Source: Novosphingobium hassiacum
GTDB taxonomy: Bacteria > Pseudomonadota > Alphaproteobacteria > Sphingomonadales > Sphingomonadaceae
Length of the DNA: 64,000 nt
Assembly (NCBI RefSeq): GCF_014196055.1
Contig: NZ_JACICY010000013.1
Location: 1-64,000 of the forward strand
Reading direction: 5' to 3'
Part shown: positions 40,601-49,012 of the stretch, in pieces
Position numbering within the stretch: the stretch's first letter is position 1
How the letters are laid out: the number at the start of each line of letters is the position of its first letter
Translations under genes and position numbers: made by a program
The notes under the pieces: generated by a model
Told to the model about the DNA's origin: nothing
The model's database searches: none
What the model saw: only the letters and a program-made list of their open reading frames with translations

Positions 40601-41539
40601 TCAAATCTGTCCGAAAGCCCAGCGCAATATCGATTTCTGGGCATGGATGCGGTTCTCCGCTTCGTCCCAGATCACCGATTGCGGGCCATCGATCACCGCA
40701 TTCGTCACTTCCTCACCGCGGTGCGCGGGAAGGCAGTGCAGGAACAGCGCGTCAGGCTTGGCGTGCGCCATCAAGGCGTCATTGACCTGATAAGGACCCA
40801 TCGCAGCAAGCTTCGCCTCGGCATGGGTCTGCCCCATCGAGATCCAGGTGTCGGTCACGATAACGTCAGCGCCACGGACAGCGGCAACAGGATCGCGGTA
40901 AACCTGAATGCCAGCCCCGGCGGCTTGCGCAGCAGCGATGAAAGCCAAGTCCGGTTCGTATCCCTCCGGCACGCCGATGCGCACGTTGAACTTCATCAGC
41001 CCCGCCGCCTCAACGATGGAATTGAGCACGTTGTTGCCATCCCCCAGCCAGGCGACTTCGAGCCCGGGCAATGCCTTGCCGTGCTCGATGACGGTCAGCA
41101 GGTCAGCCATGATCTGGCAGGGGTGCGAAAGGTCGGTGAGTCCATTGATCACCGGAACGTCGGCATAGTGCGCCAGTTCCTCGACCTTTGCGTGGTCATC
41201 GGTACGCAGCATGATCGCGTCTGCCATGCGACTGAGTACGCGGGCGGTGTCGGCCACGCTTTCGCCCCTGCCCAGCTGTGTGGTCCCGGCATCGAGGGTC
41301 AGCGCCGATCCACCTAGCTGGCGCATCGCGATATCGAAAGACACACGCGTACGGGTCGAGTTCTTCTCGAACACCATCGCCAAGACACGCCCTGCCAATG
41401 GCGCATCGGCATCGGCCTTGCCTTTCGGCTGGCCAGCGCGGACGCTCTTGCGGTCGATGGCATCGCCGATCATCGCTGCAATTGCATCGCCGCCAGCGTC
41501 AGTCAGATTGAGAAAATGCCTGGGAGTCTGTGCATTCAT
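40601..41539 (-). CDS. argF: ornithine carbamoyltransferase
   Basis: A 312-residue enzyme that makes citrulline from ornithine and carbamoyl phosphate in arginine synthesis. The carbamoyl-phosphate motif FEKNSTRTRVSF is near residue 57, HPCQIMADLLT near residue 142, DTWISMGQ near residue 230, and the ornithine-site FLHCLPAHRGEEV near residue 272. Its ATG overlaps the argD stop by four bases. It is typical in length and complete. Confidence 0.95.
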   Translation of the reverse strand: MNAQTPRHFLNLTDAGGDAIAAMIGDAIDRKSVRAGQPKGKADADAPLAGRVLAMVFEKNSTRTRVSFDIAMRQLGGSALTLDAGTTQLGRGESVADTARVLSRMADAIMLRTDDHAKVEELAHYADVPVINGLTDLSHPCQIMADLLTVIEHGKALPGLEVAWLGDGNNVLNSIVEAAGLMKFNVRIGVPEGYEPDLAFIAAAQAAGAGIQVYRDPVAAVRGADVIVTDTWISMGQTHAEAKLAAMGPYQVNDALMAHAKPDALFLHCLPAHRGEEVTNAVIDGPQSVIWDEAENRIHAQKSILRWAFGQI

Positions 41540-42729
41540 GTGACGGGTGCCTCCGGAGCGTAGCTCGCTGCGGCTGCAGAGAGCCGCTCCATAAATTCAT
41601 CGATGTGGCTGTCGTCGATCACCAGCGGCGGTATAACCCGCACGGTGTTGTCGCCTGCCGAGACGGTAAGCAACTGATGGTTGTCGCGCATGTGCGCCAC
41701 GAACGGCCGCGGTTCGACCTTCATCATCAGGCCCAGCATCAGGCCGCGTCCGCGTACACCGATAAACAGGTCGGGGTAGTCGCCGATGAACTGCTCGATC
41801 CGACCACGCAGGCGCTCGCCCTTGGCGCGCACATCGGACAGGAATTCATCGTTGGCGACCACGTCGAGCACCGCCTCGCCCGCCGCCATCGCCAGCGGGT
41901 TGCCGCCGTACGTGCTCCCGTGTGTACCCGCAACCATGCCGCGCGCCGCTTTCTCGGTCGCAAGGCAAGCGCCCATAGGGAACCCACCGCCGATGCCCTT
42001 GGCGGTTGCCATGATATCGGGCGTCAGGTCGTACTGCTCGTATGCATAGAGCGTACCGGTCCGCGCGACGCCGCACTGGACCTCGTCGAAGATCAGCATC
42101 AGGTCGTGCTCATCACACAGCGCGCGCAGGCCCTGAAGGAACTCGTCGGAGGCATCGCGGATGCCCCCCTCACCCTGGATCGGCTCGACGAGGAAGCCTG
42201 CTGTCTTCGACCCCATCGCGGCCTTGGCGCCTTCAAGGTCGTTGAAATCGACATACTTGAAACCTTCCAACAGCGGCAGGAAGCCCTTGTGCATCTTCTC
42301 CTGATTTGATGCGCTGATCGTCGCCATCGTCCGACCGTGGAAGGCGTTCTTGAAGGTTATCAGTTCGTATTTATGCTCGTTGCCGGCAGCGCTGTGATAG
42401 GCGCGCGCGGTCTTGATCGCGCACTCGACCGCTTCGGCACCCGAATTGGTAAAGAACACCGTGTCGGCAAACGTCAGATCGACCAGCCGTTGAGCCAAAT
42501 GTTCGCCTTGCGGGCTGCCGTAGAGGTTCGACACGTGCATTAGCGTTGCCGCCTGCCGCTGGATCGCGCCGATCAGGTGTTCGTGCGAATGGCCCAGAAT
42601 GTTCACCGCAATCCCGCTCGCGAAATCGAGATAGCGCGTTCCGTCCTCGGAAATCAGGTGGCAGTTCTCGCCGCGCACCGGACGCACGCCGCACCGGGGA
42701 TATACGGGCATCAGCGGGGTGATCGACAT
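41536..42729 (-). CDS. argD: acetylornithine aminotransferase
   Basis: The 397-residue class III PLP aminotransferase makes N-acetylornithine in arginine synthesis and may also act on succinyl-diaminopimelate. Motifs: FFTNSGAEAVECAIKTAR (phosphate loop), FHGRTMATISAS, the PLP aspartate in LMLIFDEVQCGVARTG, and the lysine in DIMATAKGIGGGFPMGA. The ATG with CAGGAG 7 bases upstream is preferred over one six codons earlier. It is first in the argD-argF-hslO run. Confidence 0.93.
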   Translation of the reverse strand: MSITPLMPVYPRCGVRPVRGENCHLISEDGTRYLDFASGIAVNILGHSHEHLIGAIQRQAATLMHVSNLYGSPQGEHLAQRLVDLTFADTVFFTNSGAEAVECAIKTARAYHSAAGNEHKYELITFKNAFHGRTMATISASNQEKMHKGFLPLLEGFKYVDFNDLEGAKAAMGSKTAGFLVEPIQGEGGIRDASDEFLQGLRALCDEHDLMLIFDEVQCGVARTGTLYAYEQYDLTPDIMATAKGIGGGFPMGACLATEKAARGMVAGTHGSTYGGNPLAMAAGEAVLDVVANDEFLSDVRAKGERLRGRIEQFIGDYPDLFIGVRGRGLMLGLMMKVEPRPFVAHMRDNHQLLTVSAGDNTVRVIPPLVIDDSHIDEFMERLSAAAASYAPEAPVT

Positions 42730-42815
42730 TGGCATCTCCTGTTGCATTCACGACGGTCCGGCTGGCCTGGAAAAGCTTAAGCGCCGGAAGGATAGGGCTA
42801 AGCGCAAACGACAAA

Positions 42816-42838
42816 TGGCGGCCCCAAAAGGACCGCCA
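42816..42838 (-). terminator. hairpin between the cold-shock gene and argD
   Basis: TGGCGG and CCGCCA form a perfect 6-base stem with an 11-base loop, 60 bases past the cold-shock gene stop. On the minus strand it is followed by a T-rich but interrupted tract (ATTTGTCGTTT). It is a plausible, weak terminator. Confidence 0.4.
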
Positions 42839-42897
42839 CTTGTGCGCGTATGGTGTGCAGGCTGCCGGTTAAATCACCGGAAGCGATGCAATCGGGA

Positions 42898-43704
42898 TCA
42901 ACCCTGAATCGGCACCAGGTTGACCGCCGAGTGCTTGCCTCGTCGATCGACCTCAAGGTCGAATTCAAGCTTGTCGCCTTCGTTCAGTTCACGAAGACCC
43001 GACCGTTCAACCGCGCTGATGTGCACGAACGCGTCCGGCTGGCCATCGTCACGCGTGATGAAGCCGAAGCCCTTCATCGCGTTGAAGAACTTGACCGTAC
43101 CCGTAGCGCGTTCACCCGTCAGCTCGCGCTGGGGAGCGGCAGGCTTTGCAGCAACTGCGATCACGTCACCCACGACCTGAAGATCAGCTGCCGAAACCTT
43201 CCCGCCGCGATCCACGAGATTGAATTCGAGCTGCTGCCCTTCGGCCAGACCCTCAAGGCCGGCACGCTCGACCGCGCTGATGTGAACGAACACGTCTTCG
43301 CCACCGTCTTCACGCTGGATGAAGCCGAAGCCCTTCTGAGTATTGAAGAACTTGACGACGCCCTTGCCGGTTCCGACAACCTGGGCAGGCATTCCGCCGC
43401 CACCGCCAGCGCCGCCGCGTGGGCCGCCGAAGCCGCCACCGCCGCCGCTGCGACCGCCGCCGAAGCCGCCGCGATCACCGCCGCCAAAGCCACCGCGATC
43501 ACCACCGCCGAAGCCGCCACGATCACCGCCGCCAAAACCGCCGCCGCTGCGACCACCACCGAAGCCACCGCGATCGCCACCGCCGAAACCGCCGCCGGCA
43601 AATCCGCCGCCACCGCCACCGCCGTAGGGATCGAAACCACCTTCGTCGCCGAATCCGTCGCGCTTATCCTTGCCGCGACCGCGCCGCCCTCTGTCAAAAC
43701 CCAT
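42898..43704 (-). CDS. double cold-shock-domain protein with glycine-rich N-terminal arm
   Basis: The 268-residue protein has three parts. Residues 1-105 are low-complexity, built from repeats like GGFGGGDRGGF and GGGRSGGG, similar to RGG RNA-binding arms. Residues about 110-178 and 198-266 are two cold-shock domains, GVVKFFNTQKGFGFIQ and TGTVKFFNAMKGFGFIT, each with DVFVHISAVER or DAFVHISAVER. Double-domain versions occur in alphaproteobacteria, but the long glycine arm in front is unusual. The product should bind single-stranded RNA or DNA. The ATG giving MGFDRG is chosen. The repetitive DNA may change in length. Confidence 0.85.
   Translation of the reverse strand: MGFDRGRRGRGKDKRDGFGDEGGFDPYGGGGGGGFAGGGFGGGDRGGFGGGRSGGGFGGGDRGGFGGGDRGGFGGGDRGGFGGGRSGGGGGFGGPRGGAGGGGGMPAQVVGTGKGVVKFFNTQKGFGFIQREDGGEDVFVHISAVERAGLEGLAEGQQLEFNLVDRGGKVSAADLQVVGDVIAVAAKPAAPQRELTGERATGTVKFFNAMKGFGFITRDDGQPDAFVHISAVERSGLRELNEGDKLEFDLEVDRRGKHSAVNLVPIQG
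43410..43625. repeat. tandem glycine-codon repeats inside the cold-shock gene
   Basis: About 200 bases consist of imperfect copies of a unit of 18-27 bases encoding FGGGDRGG or FGGGRSGG. Neighbouring copies differ by only a few bases, so slippage could add or remove whole units in frame. Confidence 0.75.
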
Positions 43705-43999
43705 AGAAATCAATAGACCTTCAATCCGCCCCTACCTTAACGGCACCACGGGCCGGACGCGGGGACCAGTGGCGCGACGAGGGAATCAGCACCGGACTTT
43801 CCGGGTCCGGACCTCTCCATTGCGCGAAAGACTATAACCGAAAAAAAGGCCAGCGCGAATGGAATCGACATCCGTCGGTCGATTACGCCCGGAAACTGTG
43901 GCTTTCCTGCCGAATTGGGCGAACTTCACAGGCCTTGCCCGACCGACCGCCATTGGGCACAAGCGCCAGACGCCTCAAGCCAGCAGGATTTCGCGCGCC

Positions 44000-44431
44000 A
44001 TGTTCCGCAAGATCGACGATAGAACTTACGCCAGCCCGCAGATTACGCTGGCCGAAGTCGCCTATGCCAAGGCGCTCGGCATCGGCCTGATTGTCAACAA
44101 CCGGCCCGAGGACGAATCGGACGACCAGACGCCGGGACCTGAGATCGAGGCCGCCGCGCGCGAAGCAGGAATGGACTATGTCGCCATCCCCGTCACGCAC
44201 GCCGGGTTCTCGATGGCACAAGTCGAGGCGATGCAGTCCGCGCTCGACGCAGCAGGCGACAAACCCGTGCTGGCCTATTGCCGCTCGGGCACGCGCTCGA
44301 CACTGCTCTGGGCGCTCGCCCAAGCCAAGGCCGGGATCAACCCCGACGAAATCGCCGCCAAGGCTGCAGGCGCGGGCTATGACATCGCCCCGATCCGCGC
44401 GACCGTCGATATGCTGGCCGCGCAGGGCTGA
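44000..44431 (+). CDS. DUF442/TIGR01244-family phosphatase-like protein
   Basis: A 143-residue dual-specificity phosphatase-like protein: MFRKIDDRTYASPQI at the start, LIVNNRPEDESDDQTPG, YVAIPVTHAG and the active-site loop LAYCRSGTRSTLLW with Cys and Arg spaced as in CxxGxR. In longer Blh proteins the same domain is fused to persulfide dioxygenase, so it may act on sulfane sulfur instead of phosphate. Here it is a free protein, first of three genes with the fatty acid hydroxylase. An in-frame upstream extension exists but is not conserved-looking. Confidence 0.82.
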   Translation: MFRKIDDRTYASPQITLAEVAYAKALGIGLIVNNRPEDESDDQTPGPEIEAAAREAGMDYVAIPVTHAGFSMAQVEAMQSALDAAGDKPVLAYCRSGTRSTLLWALAQAKAGINPDEIAAKAAGAGYDIAPIRATVDMLAAQG

Positions 44432-44439
44432 CGCCTTTC

Positions 44440-44874
44440 ATGCAGGCCCTGCTCGACACGCCGGGTGTGGCGATGGCCCTGCAGGTGCTGGGCTCGCTTG
44501 TCGCCATCGTCCTATTGGCATGGGCTGCGGCCAGACTGAACCTCGGTGGTGATCCGCGCATAGCCGACGAAGCTCATGCCCGCGCCATCGCCGACGAAGC
44601 GATCTGCGGCTTCGAGGCTCAGTCCGTCGCGCTCGACCGGGCTGGCATCGGCGCCTTGTTGCGCGACTCGCACGACCGCGTCCTGCTGATCCGCCAGCAC
44701 GGCAGCCACTTCGCCGCCCGCCAGATCTCGAGCCACGCAGGCGTTCGGCTGGACGGTCGCTTCCTCACGCTTGCGACCGACGACAAGCGCTTCGGCAAAG
44801 TCACGCTCGACCTCGGCGATCAGGCGCAGGTCTGGGCTGCCAGCCTGCGCCGCCTGGGGAGCGTGCCCGCATGA
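44440..44874 (+). CDS. hypothetical membrane-anchored protein
   Basis: I do not recognise the family. The 144-residue protein has one N-terminal hydrophobic helix (ALQVLGSLVAIVLLAWAAARL, residues about 13-33), then a soluble part with DEAHARAIADEAICGFEAQSVALD and two strands (HDRVLLIRQHGSHFAAR, RFLTLATDDKRFGKVTLDLG). The topology suggests a small inner-membrane anchor with a cytosolic or periplasmic domain. It starts 8 bases after the DUF442 gene and overlaps the next by four bases, so all three act together in one transcript. Confidence 0.65.
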   Translation: MQALLDTPGVAMALQVLGSLVAIVLLAWAAARLNLGGDPRIADEAHARAIADEAICGFEAQSVALDRAGIGALLRDSHDRVLLIRQHGSHFAARQISSHAGVRLDGRFLTLATDDKRFGKVTLDLGDQAQVWAASLRRLGSVPA

Positions 44875-45758
44875 CGCCAATCGACATCGTCACTTACGCC
44901 GTGCCGTTCTTCGTCGCGCTGGTACTGGCCGAGATGGTTTGGGCGGCAAGACGGGCGCCCGACAAATACGAACCGCGCGACACTTTCACCAGCCTTGCAC
45001 TGGGCCTCGGCAGCACGGTCGCAGGTGCGCTGGCCGCTGGCGGGATCTGGTTCGCCGCGATGTGGCTCTACGACCACCGCGTCGCCACAGTGCCACTCGC
45101 GTGGTGGGCATGGGCGCTGTGTTTCGTGCTGGACGACTTCAACTACTACCTGTTCCACCGCAGCGGCCACCGCGTGCGCTGGTTCTGGGCGTCCCACGTC
45201 AACCACCACACCAGCCAGCACTATAACTTGTCGACCGCACTGCGCCAGACATGGACCGGCCCGCTGGCAGGCTCGTTCCTGTTCCGCATCTGGCCCGCAT
45301 TCATCGGCTTTCACCCGGCGATGATCCTGACGGTCGGCGCGGTGAACCTCGTCTACCAGTTCTGGATCCACACCGAAGCAATCGGCCGCATGCCGCGCTG
45401 GTTCGAGGCCCTGTTCAACACCCCCTCCCACCACCGCGTCCACCACGCGACGAACCCGCTCTACCTCGACCGCAACTACGCAGGCGTGTTCATTGTCTGG
45501 GACCGCCTGTTCGGCACCTTCCAGCGCGAGCGCGACGACCTCCCCATCCGCTACGGCACCGTAAAACAACTCGGCAGCTTCCACCTACTCCACGCCGCCT
45601 TCCACGAATGGCGCGCCATGCTGGGCGATGTTTGGTGCGCGCCGTGGCGGCACAAGCTGTCCTATCTGGTGCGTGCGCCCGGCTGGAGCCACGATGGATC
45701 GCGCGAGGGTTCGGACGCGATCAGGGCGCGGTGGGTGCAGCGGCGGGGCATAGAGTGA
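44871..45758 (+). CDS. fatty acid hydroxylase / sterol desaturase-family membrane enzyme
   Basis: A 295-residue di-iron membrane oxygenase. Histidine boxes are YYLFHRSGHRVRWFWASHVNHHTSQHYN and, later, SHHRVHHATNPLYLDRNYAG, which together give the eight-histidine pattern (landmarks). Four hydrophobic segments are spaced around them. Homologues hydroxylate or desaturate lipids, including carotenoids, sterol-like hopanoids and ornithine lipids; the substrate here is unknown. ATGA overlap with the upstream membrane protein. Confidence 0.88.
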   Translation: MTPIDIVTYAVPFFVALVLAEMVWAARRAPDKYEPRDTFTSLALGLGSTVAGALAAGGIWFAAMWLYDHRVATVPLAWWAWALCFVLDDFNYYLFHRSGHRVRWFWASHVNHHTSQHYNLSTALRQTWTGPLAGSFLFRIWPAFIGFHPAMILTVGAVNLVYQFWIHTEAIGRMPRWFEALFNTPSHHRVHHATNPLYLDRNYAGVFIVWDRLFGTFQRERDDLPIRYGTVKQLGSFHLLHAAFHEWRAMLGDVWCAPWRHKLSYLVRAPGWSHDGSREGSDAIRARWVQRRGIE

Positions 45759-45828
45759 ACGTGATGGCAAATCGGCGCTCTTCAATGCAAACATGGTTGT
45801 TTCGCATGTCCAATTTTGCCAGGTCAGT

Positions 45829-46134
45829 TTACGCGTTTGACGGCAACTCCGCTTTGTAAATGATGGTCGCTGTGCCAATTTGCAAAGCGTCATTTAGCGC
45901 AGCACGAAGATATGGTTCGTCTATTTCGCTCGGCTGGATTTTTACCTCGCCACCCTTCTGAAGCACGATGAAGCTCCAGCCATTGTCTTTCGCTATTTGA
46001 TAGGCACGTGCCTCAGCGGCCATCAGGTTATCACTCTGCACGAAAATCATCATCGCATGGCGCGCGCCCTTCCTACGGTTGATAACGCGCTCTGCGACAC
46101 CTTCACCCTTGAAGGCAAAAATTGGGTCAGTCAT
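45829..46134 (-). CDS. hypothetical 101-residue protein
   Basis: No family recognised. The sequence MTDPIFAFKGEGVAERVINR is followed by a compact alpha/beta part (MMIFVQSDNLMAAEARAYQIA, WSFIVLQKGGEVKI, LRAALNDALQIGTATIIYKA) that looks like a genuine folded protein. Composition is normal, with lower GC than its neighbours. It is convergent with the hydroxylase gene and next to a large palindromic repeat element. Confidence 0.55.
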   Translation of the reverse strand: MTDPIFAFKGEGVAERVINRRKGARHAMMIFVQSDNLMAAEARAYQIAKDNGWSFIVLQKGGEVKIQPSEIDEPYLRAALNDALQIGTATIIYKAELPSNA

Positions 46135-46534
46135 TCTTCACCGATCACATCTATCGGTGTCCGACGCAATGTCGTCGCACCCTTATGATCGGCCGTTTGA
46201 GCAATACGTCCGCGCCAACGTGGCCGTCGCCCCGGGCTTGGCCCGGGGTGAGGCTTTTCTTGGCGGAGGTTGGTGAGCATTTTGGTTCACGCAAAGGCGC
46301 GACGAAAAGTAAGGCGCAAAGGGGTTCCGCCCAGTCGAGCGGGACGCGTTCGGCGGCGGACTGCACCGAACGTGGCTTGGCCTCAGTAGCTTAGCGAAGC
46401 GCGGGGAGCCCTTTGCGCCTTACCTACTCTTCGCGCCTTTGCGTGAACACACTTCTCACTGCGCCGAAAAGGGAGCCTCACCCCGGATCAAGTCCGGGGC
46501 GACGAGAGTGGGGATTGAGGCGATCGATTGTGGC
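46135..46534. other. 400-base gene-free stretch filled by a nested palindrome
   Basis: No gene is seen. Most of the stretch is occupied by the nested inverted-repeat element listed separately. The rest is short spacer towards wecC and the hypothetical gene. Confidence 0.6.
46225..46504. repeat. nested inverted-repeat element of about 280 bases
   Basis: Outer arms (46,225-46,258 and 46,467-46,504) are near-identical inverted copies containing CCCCGG-N-CCGGGGTGAGGC. Inner arms (about 46,284-46,325 and 46,409-46,449) are inverted copies with CACGCAAAGGCGCGA and AAGGCGCAAAGG. The whole folds into one long cruciform. It has no coding frame and looks like a MITE or composite REP element. The outer-arm motif appears again at 52,538-52,570. 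Confidence 0.75.
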
Positions 46535-47836
46535 TCAGCTCGCCAACCTTAACCCAGCCGCGCCAACCTCAACCCCCGGCTGGTCCGGCCAGATGCCACG
46601 CGTATCGTACACAACCTTGCCCGAACGCTCGGCCAGCGGGATCACCTTGAACACATCGTGGTCGACCAGCACAATCAGCACGCCGCAGTCTTCCAGCGCG
46701 GTGTCCAGATCGATCTGGACCGCGCCCGTGCCCTCGAATTCCTTCGGCAGTTCGCCCGCGTAAGGTTCCACCACATTGATCCGGCTGCCGAATTGCCGCG
46801 CAAGGCTGGCGGCGACATAGCGTGCCGGGCTCTCGCGAAAATCGTCGATATTCGCTTTGAACGCCAAACCAAGACAGGCCACTTTGACGCCCGGATGCGC
46901 CTCGATCATCTCGGCAGCCTTCTTCACCACATGGTGCATCTTGCCGTCGTTGACGTTGCGCGCGGTGCGGATCAGCGGCGTTTCTTCGGGCGCGCTGGCC
47001 ACGATAAACCATGGGTCCACCGCGATGCAGTGCCCGCCCACGCCCGGTCCGGGCTGCAGGATATTCACGCGCGGGTGGCGGTTGGCGAGGCGGATCACCT
47101 CCCACACGTCCAGCCCCATGCGGTCCGCCACCATCGAAAGCTCGTTGGCAAAGGCGATGTTGACGTCGCGATAGGCGTTCTCGACCAGCTTGGTCATTTC
47201 GGCAGAGCGCGCATCGGTTGTCACGCAAGTCCCGCGCACGAACCGCTTGTAGAACGCCAGCGCCTTGCGCGCGCAGCGCGGGGTGATGCCGCCGATCGAG
47301 CGGTCGTTGTTGGTCAATTCTTCGAGAATGCGTCCCGGCAGCACGCGCTCGGGGCAATAGGCGACCGACACGTCAGGCGTCTCGCGGGTCTTTCCCGGAA
47401 ACTTGAGGTCGGGCCGCAAACCCGCCATCAGGTCGAGCATCTTTTCGGTCGTACCAACGGGCGACGTCGATTCGAGGATCACCGTGTCCCCTGCCTTCAG
47501 CACGACGGCAACTTGTGTTGCAGCAGCAAGGACATAGGAGATGTCGGGCGTGTGACGCCCATCCTTCTCGAACGGTGTCGGCACCGCGATCACGAAGACG
47601 TCTGCCGGTTCGATCTGGGTAGAAGCGCGCAGCAATCCGCGCTGCACGACGCCGTGAACCAGTCCGTCGAGGTCCACTTCCTCGATATGAATTTCGCCGC
47701 GATTGATCGTGTCGACCACGCGCTGCGATACGTCGAGCCCCAGTACGCGGCAGCCCGCGCGGGCGATAATGGCGGCAGTAGGAAGTCCGATATAGCCAAG
47801 GCCGACGACACAGACGTCCGGCTTCACATCACCCAT
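46535..47836 (-). CDS. wecC: UDP-N-acetyl-D-mannosaminuronate dehydrogenase
   Basis: A 433-residue NAD-dependent UDP-sugar 6-dehydrogenase that oxidises UDP-ManNAc to UDP-ManNAcA. The Rossmann motif VCVVGLGYIGLPTAA starts at about residue 8. SPVGTTEKM and NAYRDVNIAFANELS follow, and the catalytic cysteine is in GPGVGGHCIAVDPWF. It overlaps the wecB stop by 8 bases, so the two act in sequence: GlcNAc epimerisation, then oxidation. The second ATG of a pair is taken. Both feed surface polysaccharide synthesis. Confidence 0.9.
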   Translation of the reverse strand: MGDVKPDVCVVGLGYIGLPTAAIIARAGCRVLGLDVSQRVVDTINRGEIHIEEVDLDGLVHGVVQRGLLRASTQIEPADVFVIAVPTPFEKDGRHTPDISYVLAAATQVAVVLKAGDTVILESTSPVGTTEKMLDLMAGLRPDLKFPGKTRETPDVSVAYCPERVLPGRILEELTNNDRSIGGITPRCARKALAFYKRFVRGTCVTTDARSAEMTKLVENAYRDVNIAFANELSMVADRMGLDVWEVIRLANRHPRVNILQPGPGVGGHCIAVDPWFIVASAPEETPLIRTARNVNDGKMHHVVKKAAEMIEAHPGVKVACLGLAFKANIDDFRESPARYVAASLARQFGSRINVVEPYAGELPKEFEGTGAVQIDLDTALEDCGVLIVLVDHDVFKVIPLAERSGKVVYDTRGIWPDQPGVEVGAAGLRLAS

Positions 47837-48950
47837 CATTCGCCAGCAACTCCACGATTCGGCGCGCGGTCTGCCCATCCCCGAACGGGTTGTGGGCACG
47901 CGCCATAGCTGAATAGGCAGCCTTATCGTCGAGCAGGGTGAAGATTTCGGAAACGATGCGCTCCACATCGGTGCCGACAAGCTTTGCCGTGCCAGCCGTC
48001 ACACCTTCGGGCCGCTCGGTCGTCTCACGCATCACCAGCACCGGCTTGCCCAGCGCGGGCGCCTCTTCCTGCACCCCGCCCGAATCGGTCAGCATGATCT
48101 CGGAAATGCTCAGGAGCCGCGCGAAGTGCGGATAATCCAGTGGCTCGATCATCGCCACGTTTGGCAGGCCCGAAAGCGCTGCGTCCATCACCTTGCGCAC
48201 GTTGGGGTTAGGATGGACCGGGAACACCAGCGCCACGTCGTCGCGTGCGGCGATCTGGCGGATGGCCTCGGCGATGTTCTCCAGCCCCCCGCCGAAGTTC
48301 TCGCGCCGGTGGCTGGTCACACCGATGATCCGCTTACCCGCAAACCGCGCCTCAATCTCTGCAAGGCCTTCCGCAAGCGAAGGCTCCGCTGCGATTCGCG
48401 CAGCTACCCACTGCAGCGCATCGATCACGGTATTGCCGGTAACATGCACGCCTACAGGATCGACATTTTCCGCCAGCAAGGCACTCGCCGAAACATCGGT
48501 CGGCGCAAAATGCAGCTTCGCGATCGTGCCGATGATCTTGCGGTTCACCTCTTCGGGCCAGGGGTGATAGATGTTGTGGCTGCGCAGGCCCGCCTCGACA
48601 TGGGCCACCGACAGCTTGCGATAATAAGCCGCCAGCGCTCCCGCCATCGCGGTTGCGGTATCGCCCTGCACCACCACCCAGTCGGGCTGCACAGCGTCCA
48701 TCACTTTGCCAAGGCCTGTCAGCAGTGCTGCCGTCAGACCGTCGAGCGTCTGGTCGGGCCGCATCAGGTCCAGATCGTGATCGGGCACGATCCCGGCGAT
48801 CTCCAGCACCTGATCCAGTATCCCGCGATGCTGCGCCGAAACGCAGGTCACCACCTTGAAACGCGGGTCCGCCTGCAGCGCATGCACCACCGGAAACATC
48901 TTAATCGCCTCGGGACGCGTCCCGAACACCACGAGTATCGTTTTCGTCAT
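47829..48950 (-). CDS. wecB: UDP-N-acetylglucosamine 2-epimerase (non-hydrolysing)
   Basis: A 373-residue GT-B-like epimerase giving UDP-ManNAc. Features: ILVVFGTRPEAIKMFPVVHAL at the N-terminus, VEAGLRSHNIYHPWPEEVNRKI, GVTSHRRENFGGGLENIAEA and LTDSGGVQEEAPALGKPVLVMRETTERPEG (landmarks). All catalytic-site segments are intact. It is divergent from the TviB-type dehydrogenase across only 62 bases, so the two promoters must overlap. Confidence 0.94.
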   Translation of the reverse strand: MTKTILVVFGTRPEAIKMFPVVHALQADPRFKVVTCVSAQHRGILDQVLEIAGIVPDHDLDLMRPDQTLDGLTAALLTGLGKVMDAVQPDWVVVQGDTATAMAGALAAYYRKLSVAHVEAGLRSHNIYHPWPEEVNRKIIGTIAKLHFAPTDVSASALLAENVDPVGVHVTGNTVIDALQWVAARIAAEPSLAEGLAEIEARFAGKRIIGVTSHRRENFGGGLENIAEAIRQIAARDDVALVFPVHPNPNVRKVMDAALSGLPNVAMIEPLDYPHFARLLSISEIMLTDSGGVQEEAPALGKPVLVMRETTERPEGVTAGTAKLVGTDVERIVSEIFTLLDDKAAYSAMARAHNPFGDGQTARRIVELLANDG

Positions 48951-49012
48951 GTGCGGACCAATAATCCCAGATCGTTAACCGTGAAATAAGAGCCTCGCTT
49001 TAAGCAGGCCTC

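Noticed and set aside
43410..43625. Regularly spaced repeats considered as a CRISPR array
   Set aside because: The units are in frame glycine codons of the cold-shock protein, with no unique spacers and no cas genes.
46658..47908. 416-codon plus-strand frame opposite wecC
   Set aside because: Shadow of wecC, composition unlike a protein and no motif.
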